64,000 nt of DNA from JARRKU01 sp963675565 (GTDB lineage: Bacteria > Desulfobacterota > Desulfobacteria > Desulfobacterales > Desulfosarcinaceae). The notes below the pieces were generated by a model. The model was given only the letters and a program-made list of their open reading frames with translations, was not told the origin of the DNA and did not search any database. The position numbers were made by a program, and so were the translations under genes. Below are positions 41,834 through 49,670 of this stretch, in pieces. The DNA lies in assembly GCA_963675565.2 (NCBI GenBank), contig CAXXYD010000002.1, forward strand, positions 806,001 through 870,000. Reading direction: 5' to 3'. The first letter of the stretch is position 1; each line of letters starts with the position of its first letter.

Positions 41834-42456
41834 AGCAACGCCTCCAATACCCCATCCATGCCGGATGCGGCCTCTTTCACTTTGTTCAAAGCACGGTAGA
41901 GATGGGTTTTGACCGTGCTTTCATTCTTTTTCAGCGTCGCACCTATCTCTTTTATACTGAGATCGTCAAAAAACCGCAACATAAAGACTTCGCGTTCCAT
42001 ACGGGACAGCACCCCTGTTATTTTGCGAACCTGGCGCCAGAAATCTTTACGCTCCACCTGTATTTCTCCCTGGGGCGCGACCGCCATCTCGGGCGTCTCC
42101 TGGAAGGCCTCTTCATCTGTTGAGGCAAACCCGAAGAGGGACTTAAACTGTTTCTGGCGATAATGGTCCTTCACCCGGTTCACCGCTATCCGGTAAAGCC
42201 AGCTGCGGAAAACGGCAGGCGATTTCAATCCCCGGATATTTTTGAACGCTTTGAGAAAGACATCCTGGCACAGGTCTTCCGCATCCATTTGAGACCGGGT
42301 TCTATAAAATATCATACGAAAAATCTCCGGCTGGAATCGATCCGCCAACTGGTTAAACGCCAGGCGGTCACCGGCCCTTGCCCGTTCAACCAACTCGTGG
42401 GTCCAAGAGGCGTCATCCCTGGACCTTTTTCCGGAATCATCTGCGTTTGCCACCAT
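41830..42456 (-). CDS. ECF RNA polymerase sigma factor
   Basis: A 208-aa sigma-70 family protein. Region 2 shows DRLAFNQLADRFQPEIFRMI (~33) and MDAEDLCQDVFLKAFKNIRG (~58, the -10 binding helix). Region 4 has LSRMEREVFMLRFFDDLSIK (~150) and EIGATLKKNESTVKTHLYRA (~172), the -35 recognition helix. It belongs to the RpoE-like group, controlled by the anti-sigma factor that overlaps its 3' end. A likely role is response to envelope damage or metals, given the CpxP-like third gene. Confidence 0.93.
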   Translation of the reverse strand: MVANADDSGKRSRDDASWTHELVERARAGDRLAFNQLADRFQPEIFRMIFYRTRSQMDAEDLCQDVFLKAFKNIRGLKSPAVFRSWLYRIAVNRVKDHYRQKQFKSLFGFASTDEEAFQETPEMAVAPQGEIQVERKDFWRQVRKITGVLSRMEREVFMLRFFDDLSIKEIGATLKKNESTVKTHLYRALNKVKEAASGMDGVLEALL

Positions 42457-42562
42457 AATGCCGCGATATTATCCGTACGGGCAGATACATGTCCACCTTT
42501 TTATAGGTGCGTCCAGGAGGGCAAATGTCCGTGGTATCGGATTTGCCCTCCTGAAGGACCGA

Positions 42563-42877
42563 CTAACGATTCCGGCCGTTGTGTTTGAACCGGTAAATAT
42601 GCCGACTGGCCGAATTCTGATGTCTCCGGATCACGCCGCGCTCTCGTGGCGACAACCGTCCATCAGACCATGCGTGCGCTTTAAAGCGTTGGATGCGGCG
42701 TTGTTCTTGCGCCAGCACACGGGCCTCACCGCGAGTCAGTTCGCCGCTGCGAAGCCCTTGGTGAACCCGCACGCCCTGCCGGTTTTGTCGCTCTCCCACC
42801 CTGCCGGCCCATGCGGAACCGGCGCCGATCACACTCACCAATCCGATAATCGCTGCCACTTTGGTCGCTTTACGCAT
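42563..42877 (-). CDS. Small exported basic protein, 104 aa
   Basis: Signal peptide MRKATKVAAIIGLVSVIGAG with cleavage after AWA. The mature part (~78 residues) is rich in Arg, Gln and His and contains a repeated motif: VHQGLRSGELTRGEARVLAQ and HAWSDGRLSPRERGVIRRHQ share the pattern of a short helical pair. Such L-S/T-x-x-E repeats occur in small periplasmic proteins of delta-proteobacteria; the function is unknown. GGAG lies about 5 bases before the ATG. It is next to the sigma factor operon but separated by 106 bases, so it may be an independent target of that sigma. Confidence 0.7.
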   Translation of the reverse strand: MRKATKVAAIIGLVSVIGAGSAWAGRVGERQNRQGVRVHQGLRSGELTRGEARVLAQEQRRIQRFKAHAWSDGRLSPRERGVIRRHQNSASRHIYRFKHNGRNR

Positions 42878-43122
42878 TGTGCGTCTCCTTTTCGGTGCGT
42901 TTAACCCTTAAGACGCATGGCGCTGCGGTTTGGACTACAGGTTGAAATATTAATTGCGTGCTATCCAGGGGGTTGAGCGAACAATGCGTTCAGATACCGC
43001 TGCCCGACAGTGCGGGGGGCTTCATTTTTAAAGCTGTTGACGCAAAGCAAGTACCCTCAAAGCACGAAGTGCACCCCGGACCGGGGTTGAGAAACAAATT
43101 CGGTAGCCGCTGGGGAAGGCCG

Positions 43123-43151
43123 CTGGGGACGTAGATCATCTACGTCCCCAG
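43123..43151. repeat. GGGGACGTA palindrome, copy 3
   Basis: CTGGGGACGTAGAT and its exact complement flank a single C. It is the shortest member of the GGGGACGTA family. It overlaps the end region of the PEP-synthase-like gene on the - strand. The rest of the gap 42878-43122 shows no gene. Confidence 0.85.
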
Positions 43152-43155
43152 TTCA

Positions 43156-44403
43156 TTACAGCCGATAAATGGTCGGCAGCCCCTCCACGTCAATTTCAAT
43201 GCCAACGGTGTCACCGGTTTTAAATCCCAGCCGTTTGAACTCTTTGACCATGGCCTCATGTTTGTCCACGTGCCAGTAGACCGACCAGAGTGGATTTCTC
43301 ACCGTGTCGATCCCGTACGCGTCATGGCTGCCCAAATTAATCCGCAGCTTATCCTTGGCGATCATGGTGTCGGCTTCGGCGATAAATATGTCCACCTGGT
43401 AAAGATTATTGTTCAATGCCTGGGACAATTGGGCGTGCAGTTCCGGCGTTTCGTCCAGGTAATGGCTGGCAATCTGGAACAGGTCTTCGGCGTCCTGGAT
43501 GGAAAGGCCCAAAACGGCATAGCGCTGGTGCCGGAGGGCGAAACGCTCCATGTCCATTTCATAGGCTTTGATGGTCCCAATCAGATCTTCGATTTTCGGC
43601 CGCTTGCCCTGGCATCCCAGCAGCATATCCTCGCACTGGCTGATCAGGCTGATGTAAAAGGCCCTATTGTTGATGACATACAATGGACGCTCACGATAAT
43701 TGCGGCGTTTGCGGACCCGTCTGAGGCCATCAAGGCGTATGCAACGCTCGGTCTCTTTTTGCTCCAGTGTCTCCACATGGGAAATATCCTTGGCTTGGAC
43801 GACGAAAATTTCACCTTGATTGGACACGATATATTCGATCTCGCAGCGGAACCCCAACACCTCCTGGATCTTCTTGGACAACTGCAGCAGTCTGCGGTCA
43901 TGAGGAATTTGCGTGATATAGGGTTCTTTCTGTAATTTTCGGGACCGGTCCCGGCAGTAACCGAACTCCCACTGACTGCCGATCATTTTGGCCATGACGC
44001 CCGTGCCCTCGATAAAGGGCATGACAATGACCCCCATTTGCTCTATGTCGATCTCCGGAGCATGATTGAAGTGCCGCTGCCGCTCGATGGAGAGCCGTTT
44101 GGTGGTTTTCGCCATGCGGATCATTTTTTTGCGGGCGTACTGGATGCCCCCCACATCGGCATATGTGCCGAAAGAATCAAAGGTACCGCTTTTGAACCGC
44201 TCTTCTTCGGCATGGGCGCTTCGGGCAATCACCTTGTAACCGTCGCAATGCTGTTCTAAAAACGCCTCAAGGGCCTCAAAGCGATTCTGCTTGAAATCCT
44301 CCGGCGTTAAATAAATAAAAGGCGGGACATTGAACCCTGCAGCATGCAGTTGTTCCAGGAGCTTGCCTTTTTCCGGTATCTTGTTTTCCATTTTGCTTGA
44401 CAT
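43156..44403 (-). CDS. PEP synthase N-terminal-like (ATP-grasp) protein, 415 aa
   Basis: The first ~220 residues resemble the ATP-grasp nucleotide-binding domain of PEP synthase / pyruvate phosphate dikinase: YKVIARSAHAEEERFKSGTF (~55) corresponds to the RSS-x-x-ED loop, EQMGVIVMPFIEGTGVMAKM (~120) to the VQ-M-V segment, and CEIEYIVSNQGEIFVVQAKD (~190) to the IEW-x-x-D...QARP strand. The central phosphohistidine and PEP domains are missing, so it is not a full synthase. The second half (LISQCEDMLLGCQGKRPKIE, and SHDAYGIDTVRNPLWSVYWH) is unrecognised. The gene is divergent from a tetR gene, with a strong operator between them, so it is probably its target. A ligase or kinase role is a guess. 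Confidence 0.65.
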   Translation of the reverse strand: MSSKMENKIPEKGKLLEQLHAAGFNVPPFIYLTPEDFKQNRFEALEAFLEQHCDGYKVIARSAHAEEERFKSGTFDSFGTYADVGGIQYARKKMIRMAKTTKRLSIERQRHFNHAPEIDIEQMGVIVMPFIEGTGVMAKMIGSQWEFGYCRDRSRKLQKEPYITQIPHDRRLLQLSKKIQEVLGFRCEIEYIVSNQGEIFVVQAKDISHVETLEQKETERCIRLDGLRRVRKRRNYRERPLYVINNRAFYISLISQCEDMLLGCQGKRPKIEDLIGTIKAYEMDMERFALRHQRYAVLGLSIQDAEDLFQIASHYLDETPELHAQLSQALNNNLYQVDIFIAEADTMIAKDKLRINLGSHDAYGIDTVRNPLWSVYWHVDKHEAMVKEFKRLGFKTGDTVGIEIDVEGLPTIYRL

Positions 44404-44421
44404 GGGTCGGATTTCCTCCTA

Positions 44422-44449
44422 AAAACTGACTGATCAATCAGTCAGTTTT
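44422..44449. promoter_or_regulatory. TetR operator between divergent genes
   Basis: AAAACTGACTGAT-CA-ATCAGTCAGTTTT is a perfect 13-2-13 palindrome in the 64-base gap between the PEP-synthase-like gene (-) and the tetR gene (+). It is centred so that one bound repressor would block both promoters. Its sequence differs from the TGAATGA operators at 17025 and 21637. Confidence 0.82.
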
Positions 44450-44467
44450 ATTAGCACTATTCGGGGA

Positions 44468-45052
44468 ATGATGTCAAAAAAAAAGATCATCCTTAAACAT
44501 GCCACGTCCCTGTTCGCCCGGCAGGGGTTCAAAGGAACTGCCATGGCGGAAGTATCGAAACTCAGCGATGCCGCCAGCGGCACGATCTTTTATCATTTCA
44601 CCAGCAAAGAGGCGCTGCTGATTGCAATCCTGGAACATGTCAAAGCCGTCATCATCCGGAAGTTTGAAATCTATCAGCGGGCCCATCAATTCGAAAACGG
44701 ATTTCAAATGGTCGAAGGTGCGGTCACCTATTACCTGCAACTGGCGGCTGAAATGCCCGACGAGTTCCTGCTGCTGCACCGCCATTTCCCCTATCAGCTG
44801 GCCGAAGTCAACCCGGAATGCCGCAGGCACCTCGAAGAGGTCTACAATTGCCTGGTGGACATTTTCGAAAACGCGATCAACACCGGCCAGGCGGACGGGT
44901 CCATCGGAATGCTGCCGGCTCGAAAAACCGCCCTCATTCTTTTTTCAACGGTAGACGGGATCGTAAGATTCAACACCTATAAGCTATACGATGCCGGAAC
45001 GCTGTATAAAGAACTATTGGCCTGCTGCAGCAGGATTCTGCAGTCCGGATAA
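44468..45052 (+). CDS. TetR-family regulator
   Basis: A 194-aa repressor. The helix-turn-helix is MAEVSKLSDAASGTIFYHFT (~25-45) followed by SKEALLIAILEHVK. The C-terminal domain is helical and contains YYLQLAAEMPDEFLLLHRHF (~88), with a short Cys-containing end (CCSRILQSG). The palindrome in its promoter suggests it controls itself and the divergent gene. It lies 14 bases before the sulP gene on the same strand, so it may also be co-transcribed with it. Confidence 0.9.
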   Translation: MMSKKKIILKHATSLFARQGFKGTAMAEVSKLSDAASGTIFYHFTSKEALLIAILEHVKAVIIRKFEIYQRAHQFENGFQMVEGAVTYYLQLAAEMPDEFLLLHRHFPYQLAEVNPECRRHLEEVYNCLVDIFENAINTGQADGSIGMLPARKTALILFSTVDGIVRFNTYKLYDAGTLYKELLACCSRILQSG

Positions 45053-45066
45053 CCAGGAACTTTGCC

Positions 45067-47247
45067 ATGGGCTTTAAAATCAACAACACCGCCGCAGTCC
45101 GCCGATGGCTTCCGTTTTTGGAATGGCTGCCAACGCTTCGGGCAGGTACACTGAAAGCGGACGCCATGGCCGGTCTGACGGTTGCCCTGGTGTTGATCCC
45201 CCAGTCCATGGCCTATGCCCAACTGGCGGGACTGCCCGCCTATTACGGCTTGTATGCGGCCTTCCTGCCGCCCATGGTTGCCGCACTATTCGGTTCCAGC
45301 CGCCAACTGGCCACCGGGCCGGTGGCCGTGGTCTCTTTGCTGACGGCGGTGGCTTTGGAGCCGCTGGCCCAGGCTGGCGGTCAGGCTTATATCGCCTTTG
45401 CCGTGCTGCTGGCCATGATGGTGGGACTGCTGCAATTTCTGTTGGGAATTTTCAGGCTTGGGGTGTTGGTCAATTTTATGTCCCATCCGGTGGTCAACGG
45501 CTTTTCAAATGCCGCAGCCCTTATCATCGCCTCGTCCCAATTGGCAAAATTGCTCGGGGTTCAGGTGGACAGCGGCAGCTACCACTATGAAACCATGGTC
45601 CGGGTGGCGGCAGCGGCCTTCCATCACCTGCATTGGCCCACCCTGCTGATGGGATTGGCCGCCTTTGCCATTATGTATGTCATGCGGGTACTGGCGCCGC
45701 ACAGCCCCAGCGTCCTGGTTGCTGTGGCCGCCACCACAGTGATCGCCTGGCTGACGGGTTTCGACCGCCGCGTCGAGGTGCCGCTGGAAGCCATAAAGGC
45801 ACCTGCCCTGCACAGCACCATTTCCGCATATAATGATGTCATGGCCCAAATCCGGCACGACACGGAACAACGCAGCATACTGTCGCACCGCAAGGCCGAA
45901 GCGCTCAATGCGCAGGACCCGGAGATGGAAATGGCCGCCCGTCATCAGGTGGAAATTCTCGACCTGAATATCGACCAGCTTGAAAAGACGGCCAACAAGC
46001 ACAGGACAACCATTCGCCGCACGCTCTTGAGCGGAGTGGCCTATTCACCGGACGGGGCTTCGGGGTTCTATCCGAAGGGCAAGATACCGGCACAGGCCAA
46101 GGGGGACGGCCGGACCTGGCGCATCACCGTCACCAGAAGTGCCATCCCTCCGGATGCCGTGACACTGGCCGCCGGGGGGCAAGTGGTCGGCGCTGTCCCC
46201 ACTGGATTGCCGCACCCCTCACTGCCGGTTTTCAATTTCAACGCCATCCGGCACCTGGTCCCTTTTGCCGCCATTATCTCGCTCCTCGGCTTCATGGAGG
46301 CCATTTCAGTGGCCCGGGCGGCAGCCGCCAAAACAGGACAGCGTATCGATGCCAATCAGGAACTCGTGGGCCAGGGACTGGCCAATGTGGCCGGTGCCTT
46401 GACCATGGGATACCCGGTATCGGGCTCATTTTCCCGAACCGCCGTCAATTTGAATGCCGGGGCCGTTTCGGGACTTTCCGGTATTTTCACCTCGCTGGTG
46501 GTGACCATCACCCTCCTCTTTCTGACGCCGCTGCTTTACCACTTGCCCCAGTCTGTGCTGGCGGCCATCATTATGATGGCGGTCTTGGGACTGATCAATA
46601 TCAAAGGTTTTTTACACGCCTGGCGTGCCCAGTGGTATGACGGTGCCATTTCAGTGATTACCTTCTTGTGCACTCTGGCGACCGCCCCCCACCTGGACCG
46701 GGGCATAATCGTCGGCGTGGGACTGTCTTTGGGGGTTTTTCTCTATAAAAGCATGCGCCCCACCGTAGTGGATCTTTCCCTGGGAGTGGATCGGGCCCTG
46801 CACGATACCGTGACGTTCGGTTTGCAAGAGTGCCGTTATATTGATGTCGTCCGTTTCGACGGCCCGCTTTTTTTCGCCAACGCCGGATATCTTGAAGATC
46901 AAATCCGTCAGCGGCGCCTGACCAAGCAGCAATTGAGGCATATCATCATTGCAGCCAACGGCATAAACGATATCGACGCATCCGGCCAGGAAGCGCTCTC
47001 CTTTGTCGTCGATCGCCTCAGAAGAGCCGGAATCGAAATCTCCCTGAGCGGAATTAATGAATCGGTGATGGCCGCACTTGAACGCACCCATTTGACGGCC
47101 AAAATCGGGGAAGATCATTTTTACAGTGACATTTATACCGCCATACGAGCCATTCATGCCCGGACGCACAAGGGCGGCCAGGAACGGGAATGCCCATTGA
47201 AGCGTATCGTGACCACCCCGGACCCTCACCCCGTAAAGGAGGTGTAG
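45067..47247 (+). CDS. SulP-family anion transporter with STAS domain and an insert
   Basis: A 726-aa inner-membrane protein. The N-terminal transport domain starts with LKADAMAGLTVALVLIPQSM (~30), the SulP signature, and later has GLPAYYGLYAAFLPPMVAAL and a second conserved block at ~425-470 (NQELVGQGLANVAGALTMGYPVSGSF, in two parts). The C-terminal STAS domain is at ~590-700 (HIIIAANGINDIDASGQEAL). Between spans, residues ~250-385 hold a hydrophilic insert (SHRKAEALNAQDPEMEMAAR and further) not present in ordinary SulP proteins. Such transporters move sulfate, bicarbonate or other anions. The operon continues with a phosphorelay set, which suggests signal-linked control. Confidence 0.88.
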   Translation: MGFKINNTAAVRRWLPFLEWLPTLRAGTLKADAMAGLTVALVLIPQSMAYAQLAGLPAYYGLYAAFLPPMVAALFGSSRQLATGPVAVVSLLTAVALEPLAQAGGQAYIAFAVLLAMMVGLLQFLLGIFRLGVLVNFMSHPVVNGFSNAAALIIASSQLAKLLGVQVDSGSYHYETMVRVAAAAFHHLHWPTLLMGLAAFAIMYVMRVLAPHSPSVLVAVAATTVIAWLTGFDRRVEVPLEAIKAPALHSTISAYNDVMAQIRHDTEQRSILSHRKAEALNAQDPEMEMAARHQVEILDLNIDQLEKTANKHRTTIRRTLLSGVAYSPDGASGFYPKGKIPAQAKGDGRTWRITVTRSAIPPDAVTLAAGGQVVGAVPTGLPHPSLPVFNFNAIRHLVPFAAIISLLGFMEAISVARAAAAKTGQRIDANQELVGQGLANVAGALTMGYPVSGSFSRTAVNLNAGAVSGLSGIFTSLVVTITLLFLTPLLYHLPQSVLAAIIMMAVLGLINIKGFLHAWRAQWYDGAISVITFLCTLATAPHLDRGIIVGVGLSLGVFLYKSMRPTVVDLSLGVDRALHDTVTFGLQECRYIDVVRFDGPLFFANAGYLEDQIRQRRLTKQQLRHIIIAANGINDIDASGQEALSFVVDRLRRAGIEISLSGINESVMAALERTHLTAKIGEDHFYSDIYTAIRAIHARTHKGGQERECPLKRIVTTPDPHPVKEV

Positions 47248-47248
47248 C

Positions 47249-48478
47249 ATGTCTGCAATCAGCATTTTCAGCAGTTCATTCTGCAATGCCGATCAAGTGG
47301 CGCAGCAAGTGTGCACCAGCACCGGCTGCCGGATCATTCACGACAGTGAAATCGTTTCGGACGCCAGTGCGATCTCAGGCATTTCTTCAGATAAGATTGC
47401 CAGGGCATTTTCCGCCAAAACATCTGTATTCAATAAATTCACCCGGGAAAAAGAGTGTTCGGTGGCCTATCTTAAACTGGCCACCGCCAAACGGTTGGCC
47501 CAGGACAATATCATCATCAGCGGTTTCAGCAGCCAGTTGGTCCCGGGGGGCATATCGCACCTGATGCGGGTAGCCATGATCGGGGATTCGGCCTACCGCC
47601 TGGCCCGGGCCGCCGAAACCGGCACGCTTTCAACAAAAGAAGCCCGCAGGCAGCTGCGCAGCGATGACGAGGACTGTGCGGCCTGGGTCGATTTCTTATA
47701 CCGGACACACATAGATTGCTGGGACCCCGGCCGCTTCGACCTGTTCATACCCATGCATAAAACCTCGGTGGCTCAGGCCAGCTCCTGGATCGAAGAAAAT
47801 ATTTTAAAACCGGTGGTTCAGACCACACCGGCATCCAGGCGGGCGGTGGACGATTTTCACCTGTCCGCTGAAATCGAAGTGGCTTTGGCACGCGAAGGGC
47901 ATAATGTGGGTGTCGCCGCCAAAAACGGGCAAGTCGTTTTGAGCCTCCACAGACAGGTCCTGCTGCTGGGGCGCCTGGAAGAGGAACTTAAATCCATTGC
48001 CGGGCAAGTGGCCGGCGTGGTATCGGTGGCGGTCAAGGCCGGTCAGGGCTACCACCAGGCCAACATCTATCGCAAACATGATTTCGGTCTACCATCCCGG
48101 GTTTTGCTGGTCGATGATGAACGCGACCTGGTGCGGACCCTCTCCGAACGGCTGCAATTGCGGGATATGGGGTCGGCCGTTGCATTTGACGGGGCTTCGG
48201 CCCTCGATCTGGTGCGCAATGACGCCCCTGAAGTGATGATCATCGACTTGAAGATGCCGGGAATCGACGGTATGGACGTCTTGCGTAAAGTCAAAGAAAT
48301 CCGCCCCGAAATCGAAGTCATTATCCTTACCGGCAAGGGATCGAAAGCCGATGCGGCACAATGCCGGGAACTGGGCGCCTTCGGATTTCTGCAAAAGCCG
48401 GTGGACATCGAACAACTGAGCAATATGCTCAAACAAGCCCATGAAAAGGTACAACACCACCGATCAAAAAAGGAATAA
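47249..48478 (+). CDS. Cytidylate-kinase-like domain fused to a response regulator
   Basis: A 409-aa protein. Residues ~1-190 resemble the cytidylate-kinase-like family (Cytidylate_kin2): ISIFSSSFCNADQVAQQVCT (~4), GCRIIHDSEIVSDASA (~26), NIIISGFSSQLVPGGISHLM (~88) and RVAMIGDSAYRLARAAE (~106). The P-loop is not canonical (SSSFCNAD), so catalysis is doubtful. A middle part (~200-270) looks BON-like (DFHLSAEIEVALAREGHNVG and VAGVVSVAVKAGQGY). The C-terminal receiver (~283-400) has VLLVDDERDLVRTL, the phospho-Asp in VMIIDLKMPGIDGMDVL and the Lys in GFLQKPVDIEQ. It starts 2 bases after sulP with AGGAGG upstream. The architecture occurs beside SulP in sulfate reducers and suggests transport-linked signalling. 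Confidence 0.8.
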   Translation: MSAISIFSSSFCNADQVAQQVCTSTGCRIIHDSEIVSDASAISGISSDKIARAFSAKTSVFNKFTREKECSVAYLKLATAKRLAQDNIIISGFSSQLVPGGISHLMRVAMIGDSAYRLARAAETGTLSTKEARRQLRSDDEDCAAWVDFLYRTHIDCWDPGRFDLFIPMHKTSVAQASSWIEENILKPVVQTTPASRRAVDDFHLSAEIEVALAREGHNVGVAAKNGQVVLSLHRQVLLLGRLEEELKSIAGQVAGVVSVAVKAGQGYHQANIYRKHDFGLPSRVLLVDDERDLVRTLSERLQLRDMGSAVAFDGASALDLVRNDAPEVMIIDLKMPGIDGMDVLRKVKEIRPEIEVIILTGKGSKADAAQCRELGAFGFLQKPVDIEQLSNMLKQAHEKVQHHRSKKE

Positions 48479-48480
48479 GA

Positions 48481-49158
48481 ATGGACCACCAATTAACCGT
48501 ACTGGGTGAAAGCGGCTTGCGTTTTTTCGGCAAAATGTCGGCCGCCAATGCACATGAAATTAAAAATGCGCTGGCGGTGATCAATGAAAATGCCGGTTTG
48601 CTGGAGGATCTTGCCGGCATGGCCGAAAAGGGCCTGCCGCTGGATCCGCTGCGACTCAAACGTCTGGCGGCCACCATTAAAAAGCAGGTGGCCCGGGCCG
48701 ATCACATCGCCAAAAGCAGCAACCGTTTCTCCCATAGTGTGGACCATTGTCACGAAGCGGCCGACCTGGACCAGGCATTGGCCCTGGTGACCGACATGTC
48801 CACGCGCTTTGCGACTCTGCGCGATGTCCACCTGAAAATGGAATACAGCAAGGCCGCCATCATCTTGCCAGTGCGTCCTTTTATGCTGCTTCACCTGCTA
48901 TGGCTCTGCCTGCATGCCACCATCCAGGCTTGCGGCGCAGGTCAGGTCCTGACCGTAAGCGCCAACCGAACCGGCGGCATTACAGAAATCCGGTATGGCC
49001 CACTACCGCAGTTAAACCAATCATTCCTTTCGGCGTTGGGGGCATCGGATGAAATAGCCGTTTTGCTCCGGGCGCTGGACAGCACGCTGAACATTGACCC
49101 GGATATGTCCGCCTTGCGGCTGACATTCAAAAAGAAAACGATGGATTTTTACGAATAG
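48481..49158 (+). CDS. Histidine-kinase-like protein, degenerate catalytic domain
   Basis: A 225-aa protein. The dimerisation helix contains the probable phospho-His in SAANAHEIKNALAVINENAG (~20-40), matching the H-E-[IL]-x-N-x-L pattern of HisKA domains, with a second helix LAATIKKQVARADHIAKSSN (~60). The rest (~115-225) is where the ATPase domain should be, but the N, G1 and G2 boxes are not recognisable (LTVSANRTGGITEIRYGPLP). It therefore may act as a phosphotransfer or docking protein rather than as an autokinase. It starts 2 bases after the preceding regulator gene, inside a five-gene operon. No sensor domain is present. Confidence 0.75.
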   Translation: MDHQLTVLGESGLRFFGKMSAANAHEIKNALAVINENAGLLEDLAGMAEKGLPLDPLRLKRLAATIKKQVARADHIAKSSNRFSHSVDHCHEAADLDQALALVTDMSTRFATLRDVHLKMEYSKAAIILPVRPFMLLHLLWLCLHATIQACGAGQVLTVSANRTGGITEIRYGPLPQLNQSFLSALGASDEIAVLLRALDSTLNIDPDMSALRLTFKKKTMDFYE

Positions 49159-49169
49159 GAGGAGCAACC

Positions 49170-49598
49170 ATGTCTGAAAAAGTACTATTGGTGGACGACG
49201 AAGAGGATTTTCTGGAAATCATGGCTGAACGCATGAGGGCCCGCGATATGGTTGTGCGCACCTGTAAGTCGGCCGATGAGGCCCTGCAGATAATTAAGGA
49301 TGAGAATTTCGACGCCATTATCCTGGACTTTATGATGCCGGGAATGGATGGTATGCGCGCATTAAAAGAAATTAAATCAAAAAGTCCTGAATCGCAGATT
49401 ATCCTGCTCACCGGCCACGCCACAATCGAAAAGAGTGTTGAAGCAATGAAACTGGGTGCCACCGACTTCCTTGAAAAACCGGCCGACCTGAAAAAACTGG
49501 AAAAGAAAATCAAGGATGCCAGCACCAAACGAATGTTGATTGTCGAAAAGCAGGCCGAAGCGCGTATTAAGGATGTCCTTCGCCGATTTGGGGGATGA
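49170..49598 (+). CDS. Stand-alone response regulator (CheY-like), 142 aa
   Basis: A single receiver domain. Acidic pocket KVLLVDDEEDFLEIMAERMR (~4), phospho-Asp in AIILDFMMPGMDGMRALKEI (~50-55), Thr in IILLTGHATIEKSV (~75) and Lys in FLEKPADLKKLEKKIKDAST (~102). No output domain follows; the last ~25 residues are a charged helix. AGGAGG precedes the ATG by 7 bases. It is the fourth gene of the sulP operon and would exchange phosphate with the kinase-like protein before it. A GC hairpin without a T-run lies at about 49603-49632, just before the AsmA gene. Confidence 0.92.
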   Translation: MSEKVLLVDDEEDFLEIMAERMRARDMVVRTCKSADEALQIIKDENFDAIILDFMMPGMDGMRALKEIKSKSPESQIILLTGHATIEKSVEAMKLGATDFLEKPADLKKLEKKIKDASTKRMLIVEKQAEARIKDVLRRFGG

Positions 49599-49670
49599 TG
49601 CCGCCCCCCCGGCAGCCCTCTGCCGGGGGAGCCGACAACCCAAATCCAGCTCAAAAAGGGGAGGTTTAAC

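Noticed and set aside
18993..43151. The GGGGACGTA palindromes as parts of a CRISPR array
   Set aside because: They are scattered many kilobases apart, have no regular spacers, and no cas gene is present.
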